A stretch of 64,000 nucleotides of DNA, from NCBI RefSeq assembly GCF_001945665.1, contig NZ_CP015780.1, positions 496,001 to 560,000 on the forward strand. The letters run 5' to 3'. Position numbers and translations under genes: made by a program. Within the stretch, counting starts at the first letter, position 1. Each line of letters starts with the position of its first letter. Shown piece by piece: positions 37,190 through 45,671 of this stretch. The notes under the pieces are model-generated. The model ran no database searches. It was not told the DNA's origin and saw only the letters and a program-made list of their open reading frames with translations. The DNA comes from Borreliella mayonii (GTDB lineage: Bacteria; Spirochaetota; Spirochaetia; Borreliales; Borreliaceae).

Positions 37190-38710
37190 CAAACGAAATA
37201 CAGGGCTTTAGATTTTGATAAATGTATTGTTGATTTTAAAAATAATTATGATGAAGCCTTGCTAAGGGGATCAGACGTTTTAGTTTTTCCCTCTATGCTT
37301 TTAGCCGATACTAAGTATAGTGATTTGTTTGGACCTTCTAAATATTCTCAAAATATATGTAAATGCATTGAATTTATGAAAGAACAGGTTAATGATAGCA
37401 CTTTAATTGTTTTTGGTCATAGTGTTTATAAGGACGGCAAATTTATAGATATTGTTTCTGTCATTAGTAATCATAAAGTTATTCTAACTGTCTCACAATC
37501 TAATTTGCCTGGTTTTTTTAGTTATAAGGACAATGTATTTGCTGTATTAAATTTTGAGGATGCTTTATTATTTAAAGAATTAATTCCTAAATTTAGTGAG
37601 AATTTAAAGAAGGCTCAGTACTTAATAATACCGTCTAAATCTTATTTTACTAAGGAAAAGAATAATCTTAGATTAAAATTTTTTGAAAGAGTTGCTATTG
37701 AGAATAATCTGGATGTTGTTTATTCGAATTTTTATGGATCTGAAGATTCTGCAGTTTATGATGGGTGTAGCTTTTTTATTAATAGTTTTGGCAAGATAAA
37801 ACAAGCCAAAGGATTTGAATTTGATTTTATATCTAATGATGCATTTCAAGATTTAAAATTTGATACATGTAATGAGCTTTTTGAAAAGATTATTTTAGCA
37901 ATATCTCTTGTTTTAAGAGAATATGTTTCTTTTTCAGGATTTTCTAAAGTTCATTTGGGGTTGTCTGGAGGCATTGATTCTGCTCTTGTCGCGTGTCTTG
38001 CATGTTTTGCTTTGGGGGCTGAGAATGTTGTTGGAATTTCTATGCCTAGTAAATTTTCATCAGCAGATTCTATTTTTGATGCTAAAGAACTTTCTAGTAA
38101 ATTAGGTTTTAAATTGATTGAAATGCCAATAAAAGATTTGTTTGAAGTAAGTGGTAGGTTTTTTGAAGGGTATTTTAATGTTAAAGGTGTTACTAGTGAA
38201 AATTTACAAGCTAGGTTAAGAGGGCTTTTATTAATGTCTTATAGTAACTCTCAAAATTCTTTGCTTTTAAATACTGGTAACAAAAGCGAGATTGCAGTTG
38301 GTTATTGTACCCTTTATGGGGATACTTGTGGAGGACTTGCCTTGATTGGAGATCTTTTTAAGACGGAGGTTTATGATCTTGCAAAGCATATTAATGCAAA
38401 GTTTGGCCAATGTATTATTCCTATTAATATTATTTTAAAGGAGCCTTCGGCTGAGTTAAGGTTTGATCAAAAAGATAGTGACTATCTTCCAAAATATGAA
38501 GTTCTTGATGATATTTTAAATAGATATTTGGTTGACAATGAATCTGTAGATTCAATTTATCTTCATTTTGAAAAAGGTATAGTTGATAAAGTTTTAAATC
38601 TTTATTTTAAAAATGAATACAAAAGAAGGCAGGGGGCTCCTATAGTTAAAGTTTCTAAAAAAACCTTTGGTTTTGATCTTTCAGCACCTATTTTAAATAA
38701 TATGATTTGA
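37172..38710 (+). CDS. nadE: NAD synthetase with degenerate glutaminase domain
   Basis: Makes NAD from deamido-NAD, ATP and a nitrogen donor. The 512-residue length is that of glutamine-dependent NadE: an N-terminal nitrilase-fold domain (1-240) and a C-terminal synthetase domain with the P-loop SGGIDS at residues 265-270 and LLNTGNKSE and GDLFKTEVY later. The nitrilase triad looks lost: the usual FPE reads FPS (S41), the K of KxxLPNY is Q109, and the C of ICED is F128. It probably uses free ammonia or another donor route. ATG at 37172 matches the family start (MKISIAQ); no ribosome site is seen. Confidence 0.9.
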   Translation: MKISIAQTKYRALDFDKCIVDFKNNYDEALLRGSDVLVFPSMLLADTKYSDLFGPSKYSQNICKCIEFMKEQVNDSTLIVFGHSVYKDGKFIDIVSVISNHKVILTVSQSNLPGFFSYKDNVFAVLNFEDALLFKELIPKFSENLKKAQYLIIPSKSYFTKEKNNLRLKFFERVAIENNLDVVYSNFYGSEDSAVYDGCSFFINSFGKIKQAKGFEFDFISNDAFQDLKFDTCNELFEKIILAISLVLREYVSFSGFSKVHLGLSGGIDSALVACLACFALGAENVVGISMPSKFSSADSIFDAKELSSKLGFKLIEMPIKDLFEVSGRFFEGYFNVKGVTSENLQARLRGLLLMSYSNSQNSLLLNTGNKSEIAVGYCTLYGDTCGGLALIGDLFKTEVYDLAKHINAKFGQCIIPINIILKEPSAELRFDQKDSDYLPKYEVLDDILNRYLVDNESVDSIYLHFEKGIVDKVLNLYFKNEYKRRQGAPIVKVSKKTFGFDLSAPILNNMI

Positions 38711-39104
38711 AATTATGATTGGAGCTTAGTTTTTTAAATTCTTTTCTTTTTTTTAAATTTTGTCAGTAATATTTTTTACTGTAAAAATTGGAAAACAGCC
38801 TTTAAAGTTCAAATTGAATTTTTATGTCTTTTAATATATTAATAGACATATCTGGCCATAGTATAGGATCTGCTTTTTTATTGCTTAGTATATTAATATT
38901 TATTAATTTTTATGTTGTGATAGCTTGAATAACACAAGTTTTTTTGAAGTATTAAATTATGTTAATAATTATTTATTGAATTTAAAAGTGATATTTTAGT
39001 ATTTAAAAAAAATAAGAAAATGTAAGTATTGATATTTATGATTTTTATACTTTTTTTTAATAAAAGCTATTCTAATTTGGGGCATTTTGTTTTAGAGGTG
39101 CTTT

Positions 39105-40051
39105 ATGGAAAAATATTAAATTTTATCAAAGCATAATGCTTTTAGAGATGATTTTTCAATTTTAGAATTTATTATTAATAAGAGAATTGATATAAAAATG
39201 GATTGGAATTTTGAAAAATTATATTTTTATTAAATGAGTCAACTAGGCTTGCATTAAGTGGTTGTACTAAATTAATTTTAGATTTTAAATCTGATGGATC
39301 TATTAACTCAGGTTGATAAGCAAATTGAGCAATTTTTATTCAAAGCAATCAAAAAGTCTGGTAATTTTGTTCTTAGAGAAGAGACAATATCTACTTATGA
39401 ATAAGAGTATATAAAAGACGCGTTAATTTCAGGGAGTACTTTTATTATTGATCTTATTAATGGAACTTCTTCTTTTGCAGCAGGCCTTCCTTCATATGAA
39501 ATATCAATAGCATACGCTTGTGGAGGCAAAATTATTGAAGGAGCTATTTCTCTTCCTTTAAGCGGAGAGTTTTTTATTACTTCTAAAGATAGTGTATTTT
39601 ATGCTAAAAAAACATTGGTAGCTATCCTTTAAAGAAGGATTTTAATAAATTTATTTTTACTAATTTTGAATGTTATAATGTTCATAGTTTGCTTACAGTT
39701 TCAAGGTTTATTATAAGGTCATTTAATCTTGATATTTCTTCTAATATTCATATTAATGGCTCTTGTGTCTATTCTTTTGCCAAACCTTTTACAGGTTCTT
39801 ATAAGGCTTATTTTTCTTTTGTAGGGCTTTGGGATATTGCAGCGTGTTTAGCTATTAGAAATAAATTGGTCATGGTTGGTGAATTTTATTGTGGTAATAA
39901 GATGACATTAGATATCTTAGATTCAATGTATATTTTAGAGCCTAATAATTATAAAAGATGGTTCTTGAAAGATTTTTTTATTTATTCTGATAATAAATCA
40001 ACAATAGTAGACATTGTAAGAAAAGATGCAAATAAAAAAATTAATAAGTAA
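39105..40051 (+). pseudogene. Decayed inositol-monophosphatase-family gene
   Basis: Remnant of an IMPase-fold gene. GAGG precedes an ATG at 39105, but TAA follows after four codons and again near 39229. In another frame, DLLTQVDKQIE (from 39297), then REE, a TAA at 39402-39404, then IIDLINGTSSFAAGLP and SIAYACGGKIIEGAISLP match the family metal-site and core motifs. After a stop near 39630 the reading moves to a third frame, where GSCVYSFAKPF and GLWDIAACLAI (39770-39860) match the family C-terminus. At least three stops and two frameshifts make it a pseudogene. The ORF 39689-40051 is only its end. The stretch 38711-39104 holds nothing I recognise. Confidence 0.85.
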
Positions 40052-40075
40052 GATATAAAAAGAATTTGAAAATTG

Positions 40076-40498
40076 TTATTTATGTTTTGCAGTTTTGTTA
40101 TTATTAGATTCAATGTCGAGCGTTTTGATTAGCTTGTTTAAAGTCCAGCTTGAAAATTTTATGTAAAGCATTTTAAGTGGATTTTTTGTATTTTTTTTTA
40201 GCACTTTTAACGATTCTATATTCATTAAAGCTATTATTTCTTTTAGTGTTTTTGGCAAATTATTGAAAATTTTGGAACCAACTTTATGTCCTTCTAGAAT
40301 AAAATTTTGAAGAGTTATTTGATCTTTTTTTTGTAGGCGTCTCATATATAACTTCAAAATACGCTCTTGTGATTTCATAATTTCTGAATTAATTTGTTCT
40401 TGTTTTTTAGTAATTTTTTTCTTGTTTTCAATAATAGGTTTTTTAGGTAGAGATTTGTAAGGGTTTGTTCCTGGAATATAATTTTTAGGAATTTTCAT
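40076..40498 (-). CDS. Hypothetical basic protein
   Basis: A 140-residue lysine- and asparagine-rich protein without signal peptide or membrane helix. The N-terminus is proline-containing (YIPGTNPYKSLPKKP), the middle (about 30-65) is a charged helix, and the rest is mixed. I recognise no family. AGGAGC lies just before the ATG at 40498. It faces the decayed gene on its left and is divergent from the next gene. Base use is like that of its neighbours, so it looks native. Confidence 0.7.
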   Translation of the reverse strand: MKIPKNYIPGTNPYKSLPKKPIIENKKKITKKQEQINSEIMKSQERILKLYMRRLQKKDQITLQNFILEGHKVGSKIFNNLPKTLKEIIALMNIESLKVLKKNTKNPLKMLYIKFSSWTLNKLIKTLDIESNNNKTAKHK

Positions 40499-40601
40499 AT
40501 ATTTTGCTCCTATTTAACTAGCTAACCTATAATTTTATTATTTTTTTTGTTTTTATGCAATCAATATTGATATTTTAATTTTTTATGATTAGAATCATCA
40601 T

Positions 40602-42425
40602 ATGAAGGAGTTTCTAAGGGCAGGGGCTTTTAATTTATTGCTTGGTGCTTTAATATTGTTTGTTGTTATTTTTTTACAATTTAGGAATTTAAACTTAAAT
40701 ATATTTTTTTTAAAAGATATAAAATTAGAAGTTAATAATAAGGTTGAAAATAGTGAATATATTTTAAATGATATTGTTGTTAATGTTAGGGGACTTAGGA
40801 TATTTTTGTCCAAACTTAATCCACTTGTTGTTTTAGAGACAGGGTTGAATCTTTTACCCATTTCTTATAAAGTGCAAGACATAGGTATTTATGTTTATTT
40901 TGAGAATAATATTTTTATCGGATTTTTACTTGATTCAGAAAATAATTTTAGTATTGAATCAAATCTTTCTAAGAGCTTTTTGCTAAGTTATGAAGTTGAA
41001 GATCATTATGAAGTTTTATTAGATAAGGCTACTATTTCAATAAGACAAGGGGATAATTTAGAATATAAAGTTTTTTTAGGAGAAAATGTAAAGATAAGAG
41101 AAAAAGATATTTTAATTTCTCCTCAAGCAACATTTAGAATTAGTAATGCTATTTATATCGATTCACCAAAGAAAAATATTCCAAATTCCATTATAGAGAG
41201 CAATCAAAGTAATAAAAGTAATGTATTAGATTATTCTATTATGTATTCAAAAATTAAAGAGGTGGATAATAAAATTTTTAATGATGCTTTAAATAATTTT
41301 AGACAAAGTGCTTATGATTCTTGGAACAATTCTGTTAATTTTAATGTTTCAAAGGGAGGATGGCTAAAATACGGTGATTATAGCTTTGATGAAAATTTAA
41401 TGGTTTGTTTTTTAGCAGAATCTTTAATCAGAGGTGATCATGAATCAATATTTTTAAAATTAGACTCTTTATTAGTTAAAAATGAACATAAACTGACTTA
41501 TTTGAGTTTAAATTATTATGCTAATTCAGATCAAATCGATAAATTTTTTTCTTATTTATCAAGAAATAAAACTTTTATTGAATCTCTTGAAGAAGACAGG
41601 CTTATGGTTTATTTAAAGGAAGATCCTCGTCTTTTGGAAAAAATTTTTTTATCAGAAAACGGTTTTAAATTAAATGTTGCTTTAAATCTTCTCAAAGATC
41701 CTAAAAAAATATTAAGTTCTAATTTTAATTTTAGCCAAACCTACAACATTCTCTCTAATTATCTTACTTTCCTTAAGATTGGGGGTGACGATTCTGTTTA
41801 TTCAAGTTTTAAAAAGGAGCTTTATAAATTTGTATTTACTTTATTTGGTGTTACAGATGAAGGAAAAGTGTATATTTTAAATAATAATATTAATTCATCT
41901 GATGTTGTTGAGTATGCATTAAAGATTTCTGGGATTCTTAAAAGAATAGCATCTTATTTGAAAGACAATTTAATATTAAAGCTTTCATTTAATGTGATTT
42001 ATTATTCTTTAATGAGTGATTATGTCAAAGGAATTCCTTATGAAAGTTATTATTCTGATATTATTGATAATCAATATATGCCCCAATTTATCTTTATTTC
42101 TGGCTATGGATCTATCAGGTGGATATATGTCGCTTCTAAGATTTTAAATCGTGAAATTACTGATTCTAATGTTGCAATTGATTTTGATCAAGAGATTAAT
42201 TATTCAAGCTATATATTTTTTGGAAATATTTTAAATCCAACTTTAGTTAGATTTAGAGAAATTGATTGGTTTACAGATTATAAGTTTTACATATATTCTG
42301 ATGGCTGGAAGTATTATCCTTTGAGCAAAATTTTGGTTATTAAAATAACACCTAAGAAAAAGAAAGCTCTTAATCTTTTATTAAGATTTGACAAAATTGC
42401 AAAAAAAATAAATATTTATGAATAA
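40602..42425 (+). CDS. Hypothetical membrane-anchored protein
   Basis: A 607-residue protein with one N-terminal membrane helix (about residues 9-27) and a large, probably extracytoplasmic remainder. Residues 30-200 look beta-rich; a linker (about 195-215) leads to a mostly helical second half that contains a FNVSKGGWLKYGDYSFDENLMVCF segment broken into short helices like TPR arrays, though no repeat is clear. No catalytic motif seen. No ribosome site is apparent before ATG 40602. Its end overlaps coaX by 8 bp. Confidence 0.8.
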   Translation: MKEFLRAGAFNLLLGALILFVVIFLQFRNLNLNIFFLKDIKLEVNNKVENSEYILNDIVVNVRGLRIFLSKLNPLVVLETGLNLLPISYKVQDIGIYVYFENNIFIGFLLDSENNFSIESNLSKSFLLSYEVEDHYEVLLDKATISIRQGDNLEYKVFLGENVKIREKDILISPQATFRISNAIYIDSPKKNIPNSIIESNQSNKSNVLDYSIMYSKIKEVDNKIFNDALNNFRQSAYDSWNNSVNFNVSKGGWLKYGDYSFDENLMVCFLAESLIRGDHESIFLKLDSLLVKNEHKLTYLSLNYYANSDQIDKFFSYLSRNKTFIESLEEDRLMVYLKEDPRLLEKIFLSENGFKLNVALNLLKDPKKILSSNFNFSQTYNILSNYLTFLKIGGDDSVYSSFKKELYKFVFTLFGVTDEGKVYILNNNINSSDVVEYALKISGILKRIASYLKDNLILKLSFNVIYYSLMSDYVKGIPYESYYSDIIDNQYMPQFIFISGYGSIRWIYVASKILNREITDSNVAIDFDQEINYSSYIFFGNILNPTLVRFREIDWFTDYKFYIYSDGWKYYPLSKILVIKITPKKKKALNLLLRFDKIAKKINIYE

Positions 42426-43206
42426 ACCTTTATCGTCTGAATTGATAATTGATATTGGAAATACTAGCATTGCTTTTGCCTTATTTAAAGATAATCAAGT
42501 TAATTTATTTATTAAAATGAAAACAAATCTTATGTTAAGGCGCGATGAGGCTTATAGTTTTTTTGAAGAAAATTTTGATTTTAATGTAAATCAAGTTTTT
42601 ATAAGCAGCGTTGTTCCTGTTCTTAATGGAATATTTGAAAATGTCATTTTTTCTTTTTTTAAGATAAAGCCTTTGTTTATTAGTTTTGATTTAAATTATG
42701 ATTTAACATTTAATCCTTATAAAAGTGATAAATTTTTGTTAGGATCAGACGTTTTTGCCAATCTTGTTGCGGCCATTGAAAGTTATTCATTTGAAAATGT
42801 TTTGGTAGTAGATCTTGGAACAGCTTGTACTATTTTTGCTGTTAGTAGGCAATATGGAATACTTGGTGGTCTTATTAATTCTGGTCCTTTGATAAATTTT
42901 AATTCTTTATTAGACAATGCCTATCTTTTAAAGAAATTTCCCATTAGCACTCCAAGTAATCTTTTAGAGAGAACCACATCTGGAAGTGTAAATAGCGGTT
43001 TGTTTTATCAATATAAGTATTTAATAGAAGGTGTTTATTGTGATATTAAAAAGATGTATAAAAAAGAATTTAATTTAATAATTACCGGGGGTAATGCGAA
43101 CTTAATTTTGCCATTAATTGAGGTAGAGTTTATTTTTAATATTCATTTAACCGTAGAAGGTATTAGAATTTTAGGAAATTCTATTGTTTTTAAGTTTGTT
43201 AATTGA
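42418..43206 (+). CDS. coaX: Type III pantothenate kinase
   Basis: CoaX phosphorylates pantothenate, the first step of CoA synthesis. The 262-residue acetate-kinase-fold protein has DIGNTSIAFALF at residues 12-23, the GSDVFANLVAA segment near residue 109 (usually GxDR, so the arginine is replaced) and DLGTACTIFAV near 129, with GGLINSGP after it. The ATG at 42418 overlaps the preceding gene. coaE, the last CoA step, is at 62.3 kb in this window. Confidence 0.9.
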   Translation: MNKPLSSELIIDIGNTSIAFALFKDNQVNLFIKMKTNLMLRRDEAYSFFEENFDFNVNQVFISSVVPVLNGIFENVIFSFFKIKPLFISFDLNYDLTFNPYKSDKFLLGSDVFANLVAAIESYSFENVLVVDLGTACTIFAVSRQYGILGGLINSGPLINFNSLLDNAYLLKKFPISTPSNLLERTTSGSVNSGLFYQYKYLIEGVYCDIKKMYKKEFNLIITGGNANLILPLIEVEFIFNIHLTVEGIRILGNSIVFKFVN

Positions 43207-43227
43207 AATATCTATTTTTATAGAGTT

Positions 43228-44175
43228 TTAAATTTTTTTGTTAAATAAATTTGGGAATTTTTTTGTTTGATGATTGAAATTATCTAAAATTAATGTAATC
43301 TCTTTGTATACTTCATCATTAATTTCTGCTTTAAATGAATTCAAGTTTGATTCTACATAATTTTCCTTGCTGAAACCCACTATAAATCCATTTAATTTTG
43401 TTTTTTTAAGCCATGAATATGTTAATTCTAAAATTGTTAAGTTATTTATCTTTGCTATCTCTTCAAGTTTATTTATGGTTTTTAAAGTATAAGGCCAAAT
43501 TTCTTTTTTGAAAAGTATCAATTTTTCTGTTCTAATGTCATTAAATTTGTTTTTATCTTTTATATTAGCTTTAGATAAAAGTCCTTGAGCAATTGTTGAA
43601 TATGATATGGTTGCAATATTGTTGTCTTCACAGTAAGGAATTACATCTTTTTCTTTATTTCTAAATAAGGGGTTGTATCCTATTTGGTTTACGTCAATTT
43701 TGCAAACTTTTTTTATGCTTTCCATGTGTGATATTTCAAAATTACTTACACCCACATATTTTATTTTTTCTTTTACTCTCATTTCTTCAAGAAATGATGC
43801 GATTGGTCTTAGGTCAAAATCGTTTTTGGGCCAGTGTATATAATAAATATCTATATAATCAGTTTTTAAATTTTTAAGACTTTCATTAAAGTTTTTTGTA
43901 TATTCTGAAATTTCCATTGGGTAGCATTTACTTGCAACTAAAATATTTCCTCTTATTGTTGGATCTTCTTCTATTATTTCACCAATTATTTTTTCTGAAA
44001 TTCCATTTCCATAAGCTCTTGCAGTATCAATATTTCTGATTCCGTGTTCATATGCTTTTTTTAATATTTTTTTAGCAGTTTTTTTTTCAACCTGTTTAAA
44101 ATATCCTCCCCCAAATTGCCAAGACCCTAAAATTAGTTTGCTATGGGTATTTATTTTTTCTTTAAGATTATTCAC
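43228..44175 (-). CDS. Aldo/keto reductase
   Basis: A 315-residue NADPH-dependent oxidoreductase of the AKR superfamily. The catalytic tetrad is visible: D and Y in NIDTARAYG (near residues 50-57), K in VASKCYP and H in YYIHWP. SYSTIAQGLLSKA and the C-terminal GFSKENYVESNL cofactor region fit too. Natural substrate unknown. GTG start at 44175 with AAGGAGA before it. It is convergent with coaX and preceded by the TIGR02757 gene. Confidence 0.88.
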   Translation of the reverse strand: MNNLKEKINTHSKLILGSWQFGGGYFKQVEKKTAKKILKKAYEHGIRNIDTARAYGNGISEKIIGEIIEEDPTIRGNILVASKCYPMEISEYTKNFNESLKNLKTDYIDIYYIHWPKNDFDLRPIASFLEEMRVKEKIKYVGVSNFEISHMESIKKVCKIDVNQIGYNPLFRNKEKDVIPYCEDNNIATISYSTIAQGLLSKANIKDKNKFNDIRTEKLILFKKEIWPYTLKTINKLEEIAKINNLTILELTYSWLKKTKLNGFIVGFSKENYVESNLNSFKAEINDEVYKEITLILDNFNHQTKKFPNLFNKKI

Positions 44176-44261
44176 AGATTCTCCTTTTGATTTTATGATA
44201 AATTGTTTTTTTGTTTTACTAATTTAAGTATTTCATACTTTAAGGTTTTATTAATAAAATT

Positions 44262-45071
44262 TTATAGTTTGTTAATATTTTTTAGTAATTTCTCTTTATT
44301 AAATTCTCTATTTATTCCAAATCTGGTTAAAGAGAAGTCGTATTTTACAGGATCTTCATTATTTTCTTTTAAAAAATATTTTGTAATTTCTATTGCTTTT
44401 TTAAGATTTACGTTTTTTATTTCTTTGATTTTAAATAGTTTTGAGGCAATGTTTGTCATATGAGTATCCATTGGCACTATAAGCTTATTAGGATTGAATT
44501 TGTTCCAAATTCCTAGATCTACGTCATCTTTTCGTATCATCCACCTCAAGAATAAAAAAAGTCTTTTACAAGAACTTCCCCTTGAAGGCTTTGGAAGTAG
44601 CATTCCGAATTCTCTTCCATTTATTTTTTCCATATATTTTATTAATTCATCTATGCTGAGTATAAAATTTTGGTTTTTATAATAAATACTGTAAAGAAGA
44701 TTTTCAAGTGTAAGATGCTGTTCTTTTATTATCTTAAGGGTACACAGTAGTCTTACAATGTCTTCTCCTTTAAAAAATCTATAAACAAATCCTTTAAATA
44801 TTTCTTTTAAATCTTTTTCGTTTACTAGCTTAAGGTTCTCAGAAGGGGAGTTGCCAAGTGGTTTGAGTATTCTTTCTATTGCTTCTAAAATTTTTTCTAC
44901 TCTTCCAAGAGACAATGAAGAACTAATTAGGCCTACAAGTTCAATGTCTTCTTTTCCTTTATACCTGTATAAAAATTCTAAAGGATCAGGATGTATAAAT
45001 TTTTTTTTATTGTATTTTGAATATATTCTTTCTAGAAAATCATATAGTGAGCTTTTAGCTTTTATTTTCAT
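44262..45071 (-). CDS. TIGR02757 family protein, possible HhH DNA glycosylase relative
   Basis: A 269-residue protein of the family I know as TIGR02757, of unproved function. LVGLISSSLSLGRVEKILEAI near residue 42 and VPMDTHMTNIASKLFKI near residue 195, with PVKYDFSLTRFGI later, resemble the layout of HhH-GPD glycosylases, where an aspartate follows the hairpin; DTH could be that residue. This is inference by eye. The ATG at 45071 overlaps the upstream gene by 17 bp, so the two are coupled. Confidence 0.75.
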   Translation of the reverse strand: MKIKAKSSLYDFLERIYSKYNKKKFIHPDPLEFLYRYKGKEDIELVGLISSSLSLGRVEKILEAIERILKPLGNSPSENLKLVNEKDLKEIFKGFVYRFFKGEDIVRLLCTLKIIKEQHLTLENLLYSIYYKNQNFILSIDELIKYMEKINGREFGMLLPKPSRGSSCKRLFLFLRWMIRKDDVDLGIWNKFNPNKLIVPMDTHMTNIASKLFKIKEIKNVNLKKAIEITKYFLKENNEDPVKYDFSLTRFGINREFNKEKLLKNINKL

Positions 45072-45669
45072 TATTGTATTCTAATAGTTCTAATAATATT
45101 TTTTTAAGCTTTTTATCGTAAAATTTATCTTTTGCCCATTTTCCAGTCAAATCATATATTGTTGGAGCAGATCCTCTTTTAACAAGGTAAAATCTAGGAT
45201 CAACCATATTTGATTTGATATTTTGTTTTGATGCATAAGCTTTTAAATGTTGAATATGAGCTTTTATTCCTTCTTTAATGTTGGAAAAAGAATTTCCTTT
45301 TGTAAGATTATTAGTAGCGCCTATTCCTGAAAAATTGTGCTGCTCTTTTGAAACTATTCCATTAAATTTTAGAGCTCCTGTTTCTAGTATCATTTGAGCA
45401 TAGGCAATGTCGTAATTAATCCCTTCAATCAAAGATTCGTCTATATAGGTTTTAGCAATAGTATTTACATAGTTTTTGTCAAGGTCTGGATTTATTTCTA
45501 GAGTGTATTTTACAAGGTCTTCTAGTTGAGTTTTTCCTCTGCTTATTAAAAAGGGAATATATTTTTCTTTTTGTATTTCAGTACTTATTTCGATTACCTC
45601 TTCATTACTATAAGCTTTATTTGTTAGGAAGATGTTGATCATTGCAAATAGCAAGATTTTTTTTATCAT
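45055..45669 (-). CDS. Exported glucosaminidase-domain protein
   Basis: A 204-residue protein with a signal peptide (1-21) and a GH73 mannosyl-glycoprotein endo-beta-N-acetylglucosaminidase-like domain: AYAQMILETGALKFNGIVSKEQHNFSGIG carries the catalytic glutamate (in LETG), and AHIQHLKAYAS and the YDLTGKWAKDKFY tail fit the family. Such proteins cleave glycan strands of peptidoglycan in the periplasm. GAGG lies before ATG 45669, directly after the upstream stop. It overlaps the TIGR02757 gene. Confidence 0.82.
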   Translation of the reverse strand: MIKKILLFAMINIFLTNKAYSNEEVIEISTEIQKEKYIPFLISRGKTQLEDLVKYTLEINPDLDKNYVNTIAKTYIDESLIEGINYDIAYAQMILETGALKFNGIVSKEQHNFSGIGATNNLTKGNSFSNIKEGIKAHIQHLKAYASKQNIKSNMVDPRFYLVKRGSAPTIYDLTGKWAKDKFYDKKLKKILLELLEYNNENKS

Positions 45670-45671
45670 TA

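Noticed and set aside
39689-40051. 120-residue ORF as a separate gene
   Set aside because: Its sequence is the C-terminal part of the inositol-monophosphatase-family pseudogene, without a proper start.
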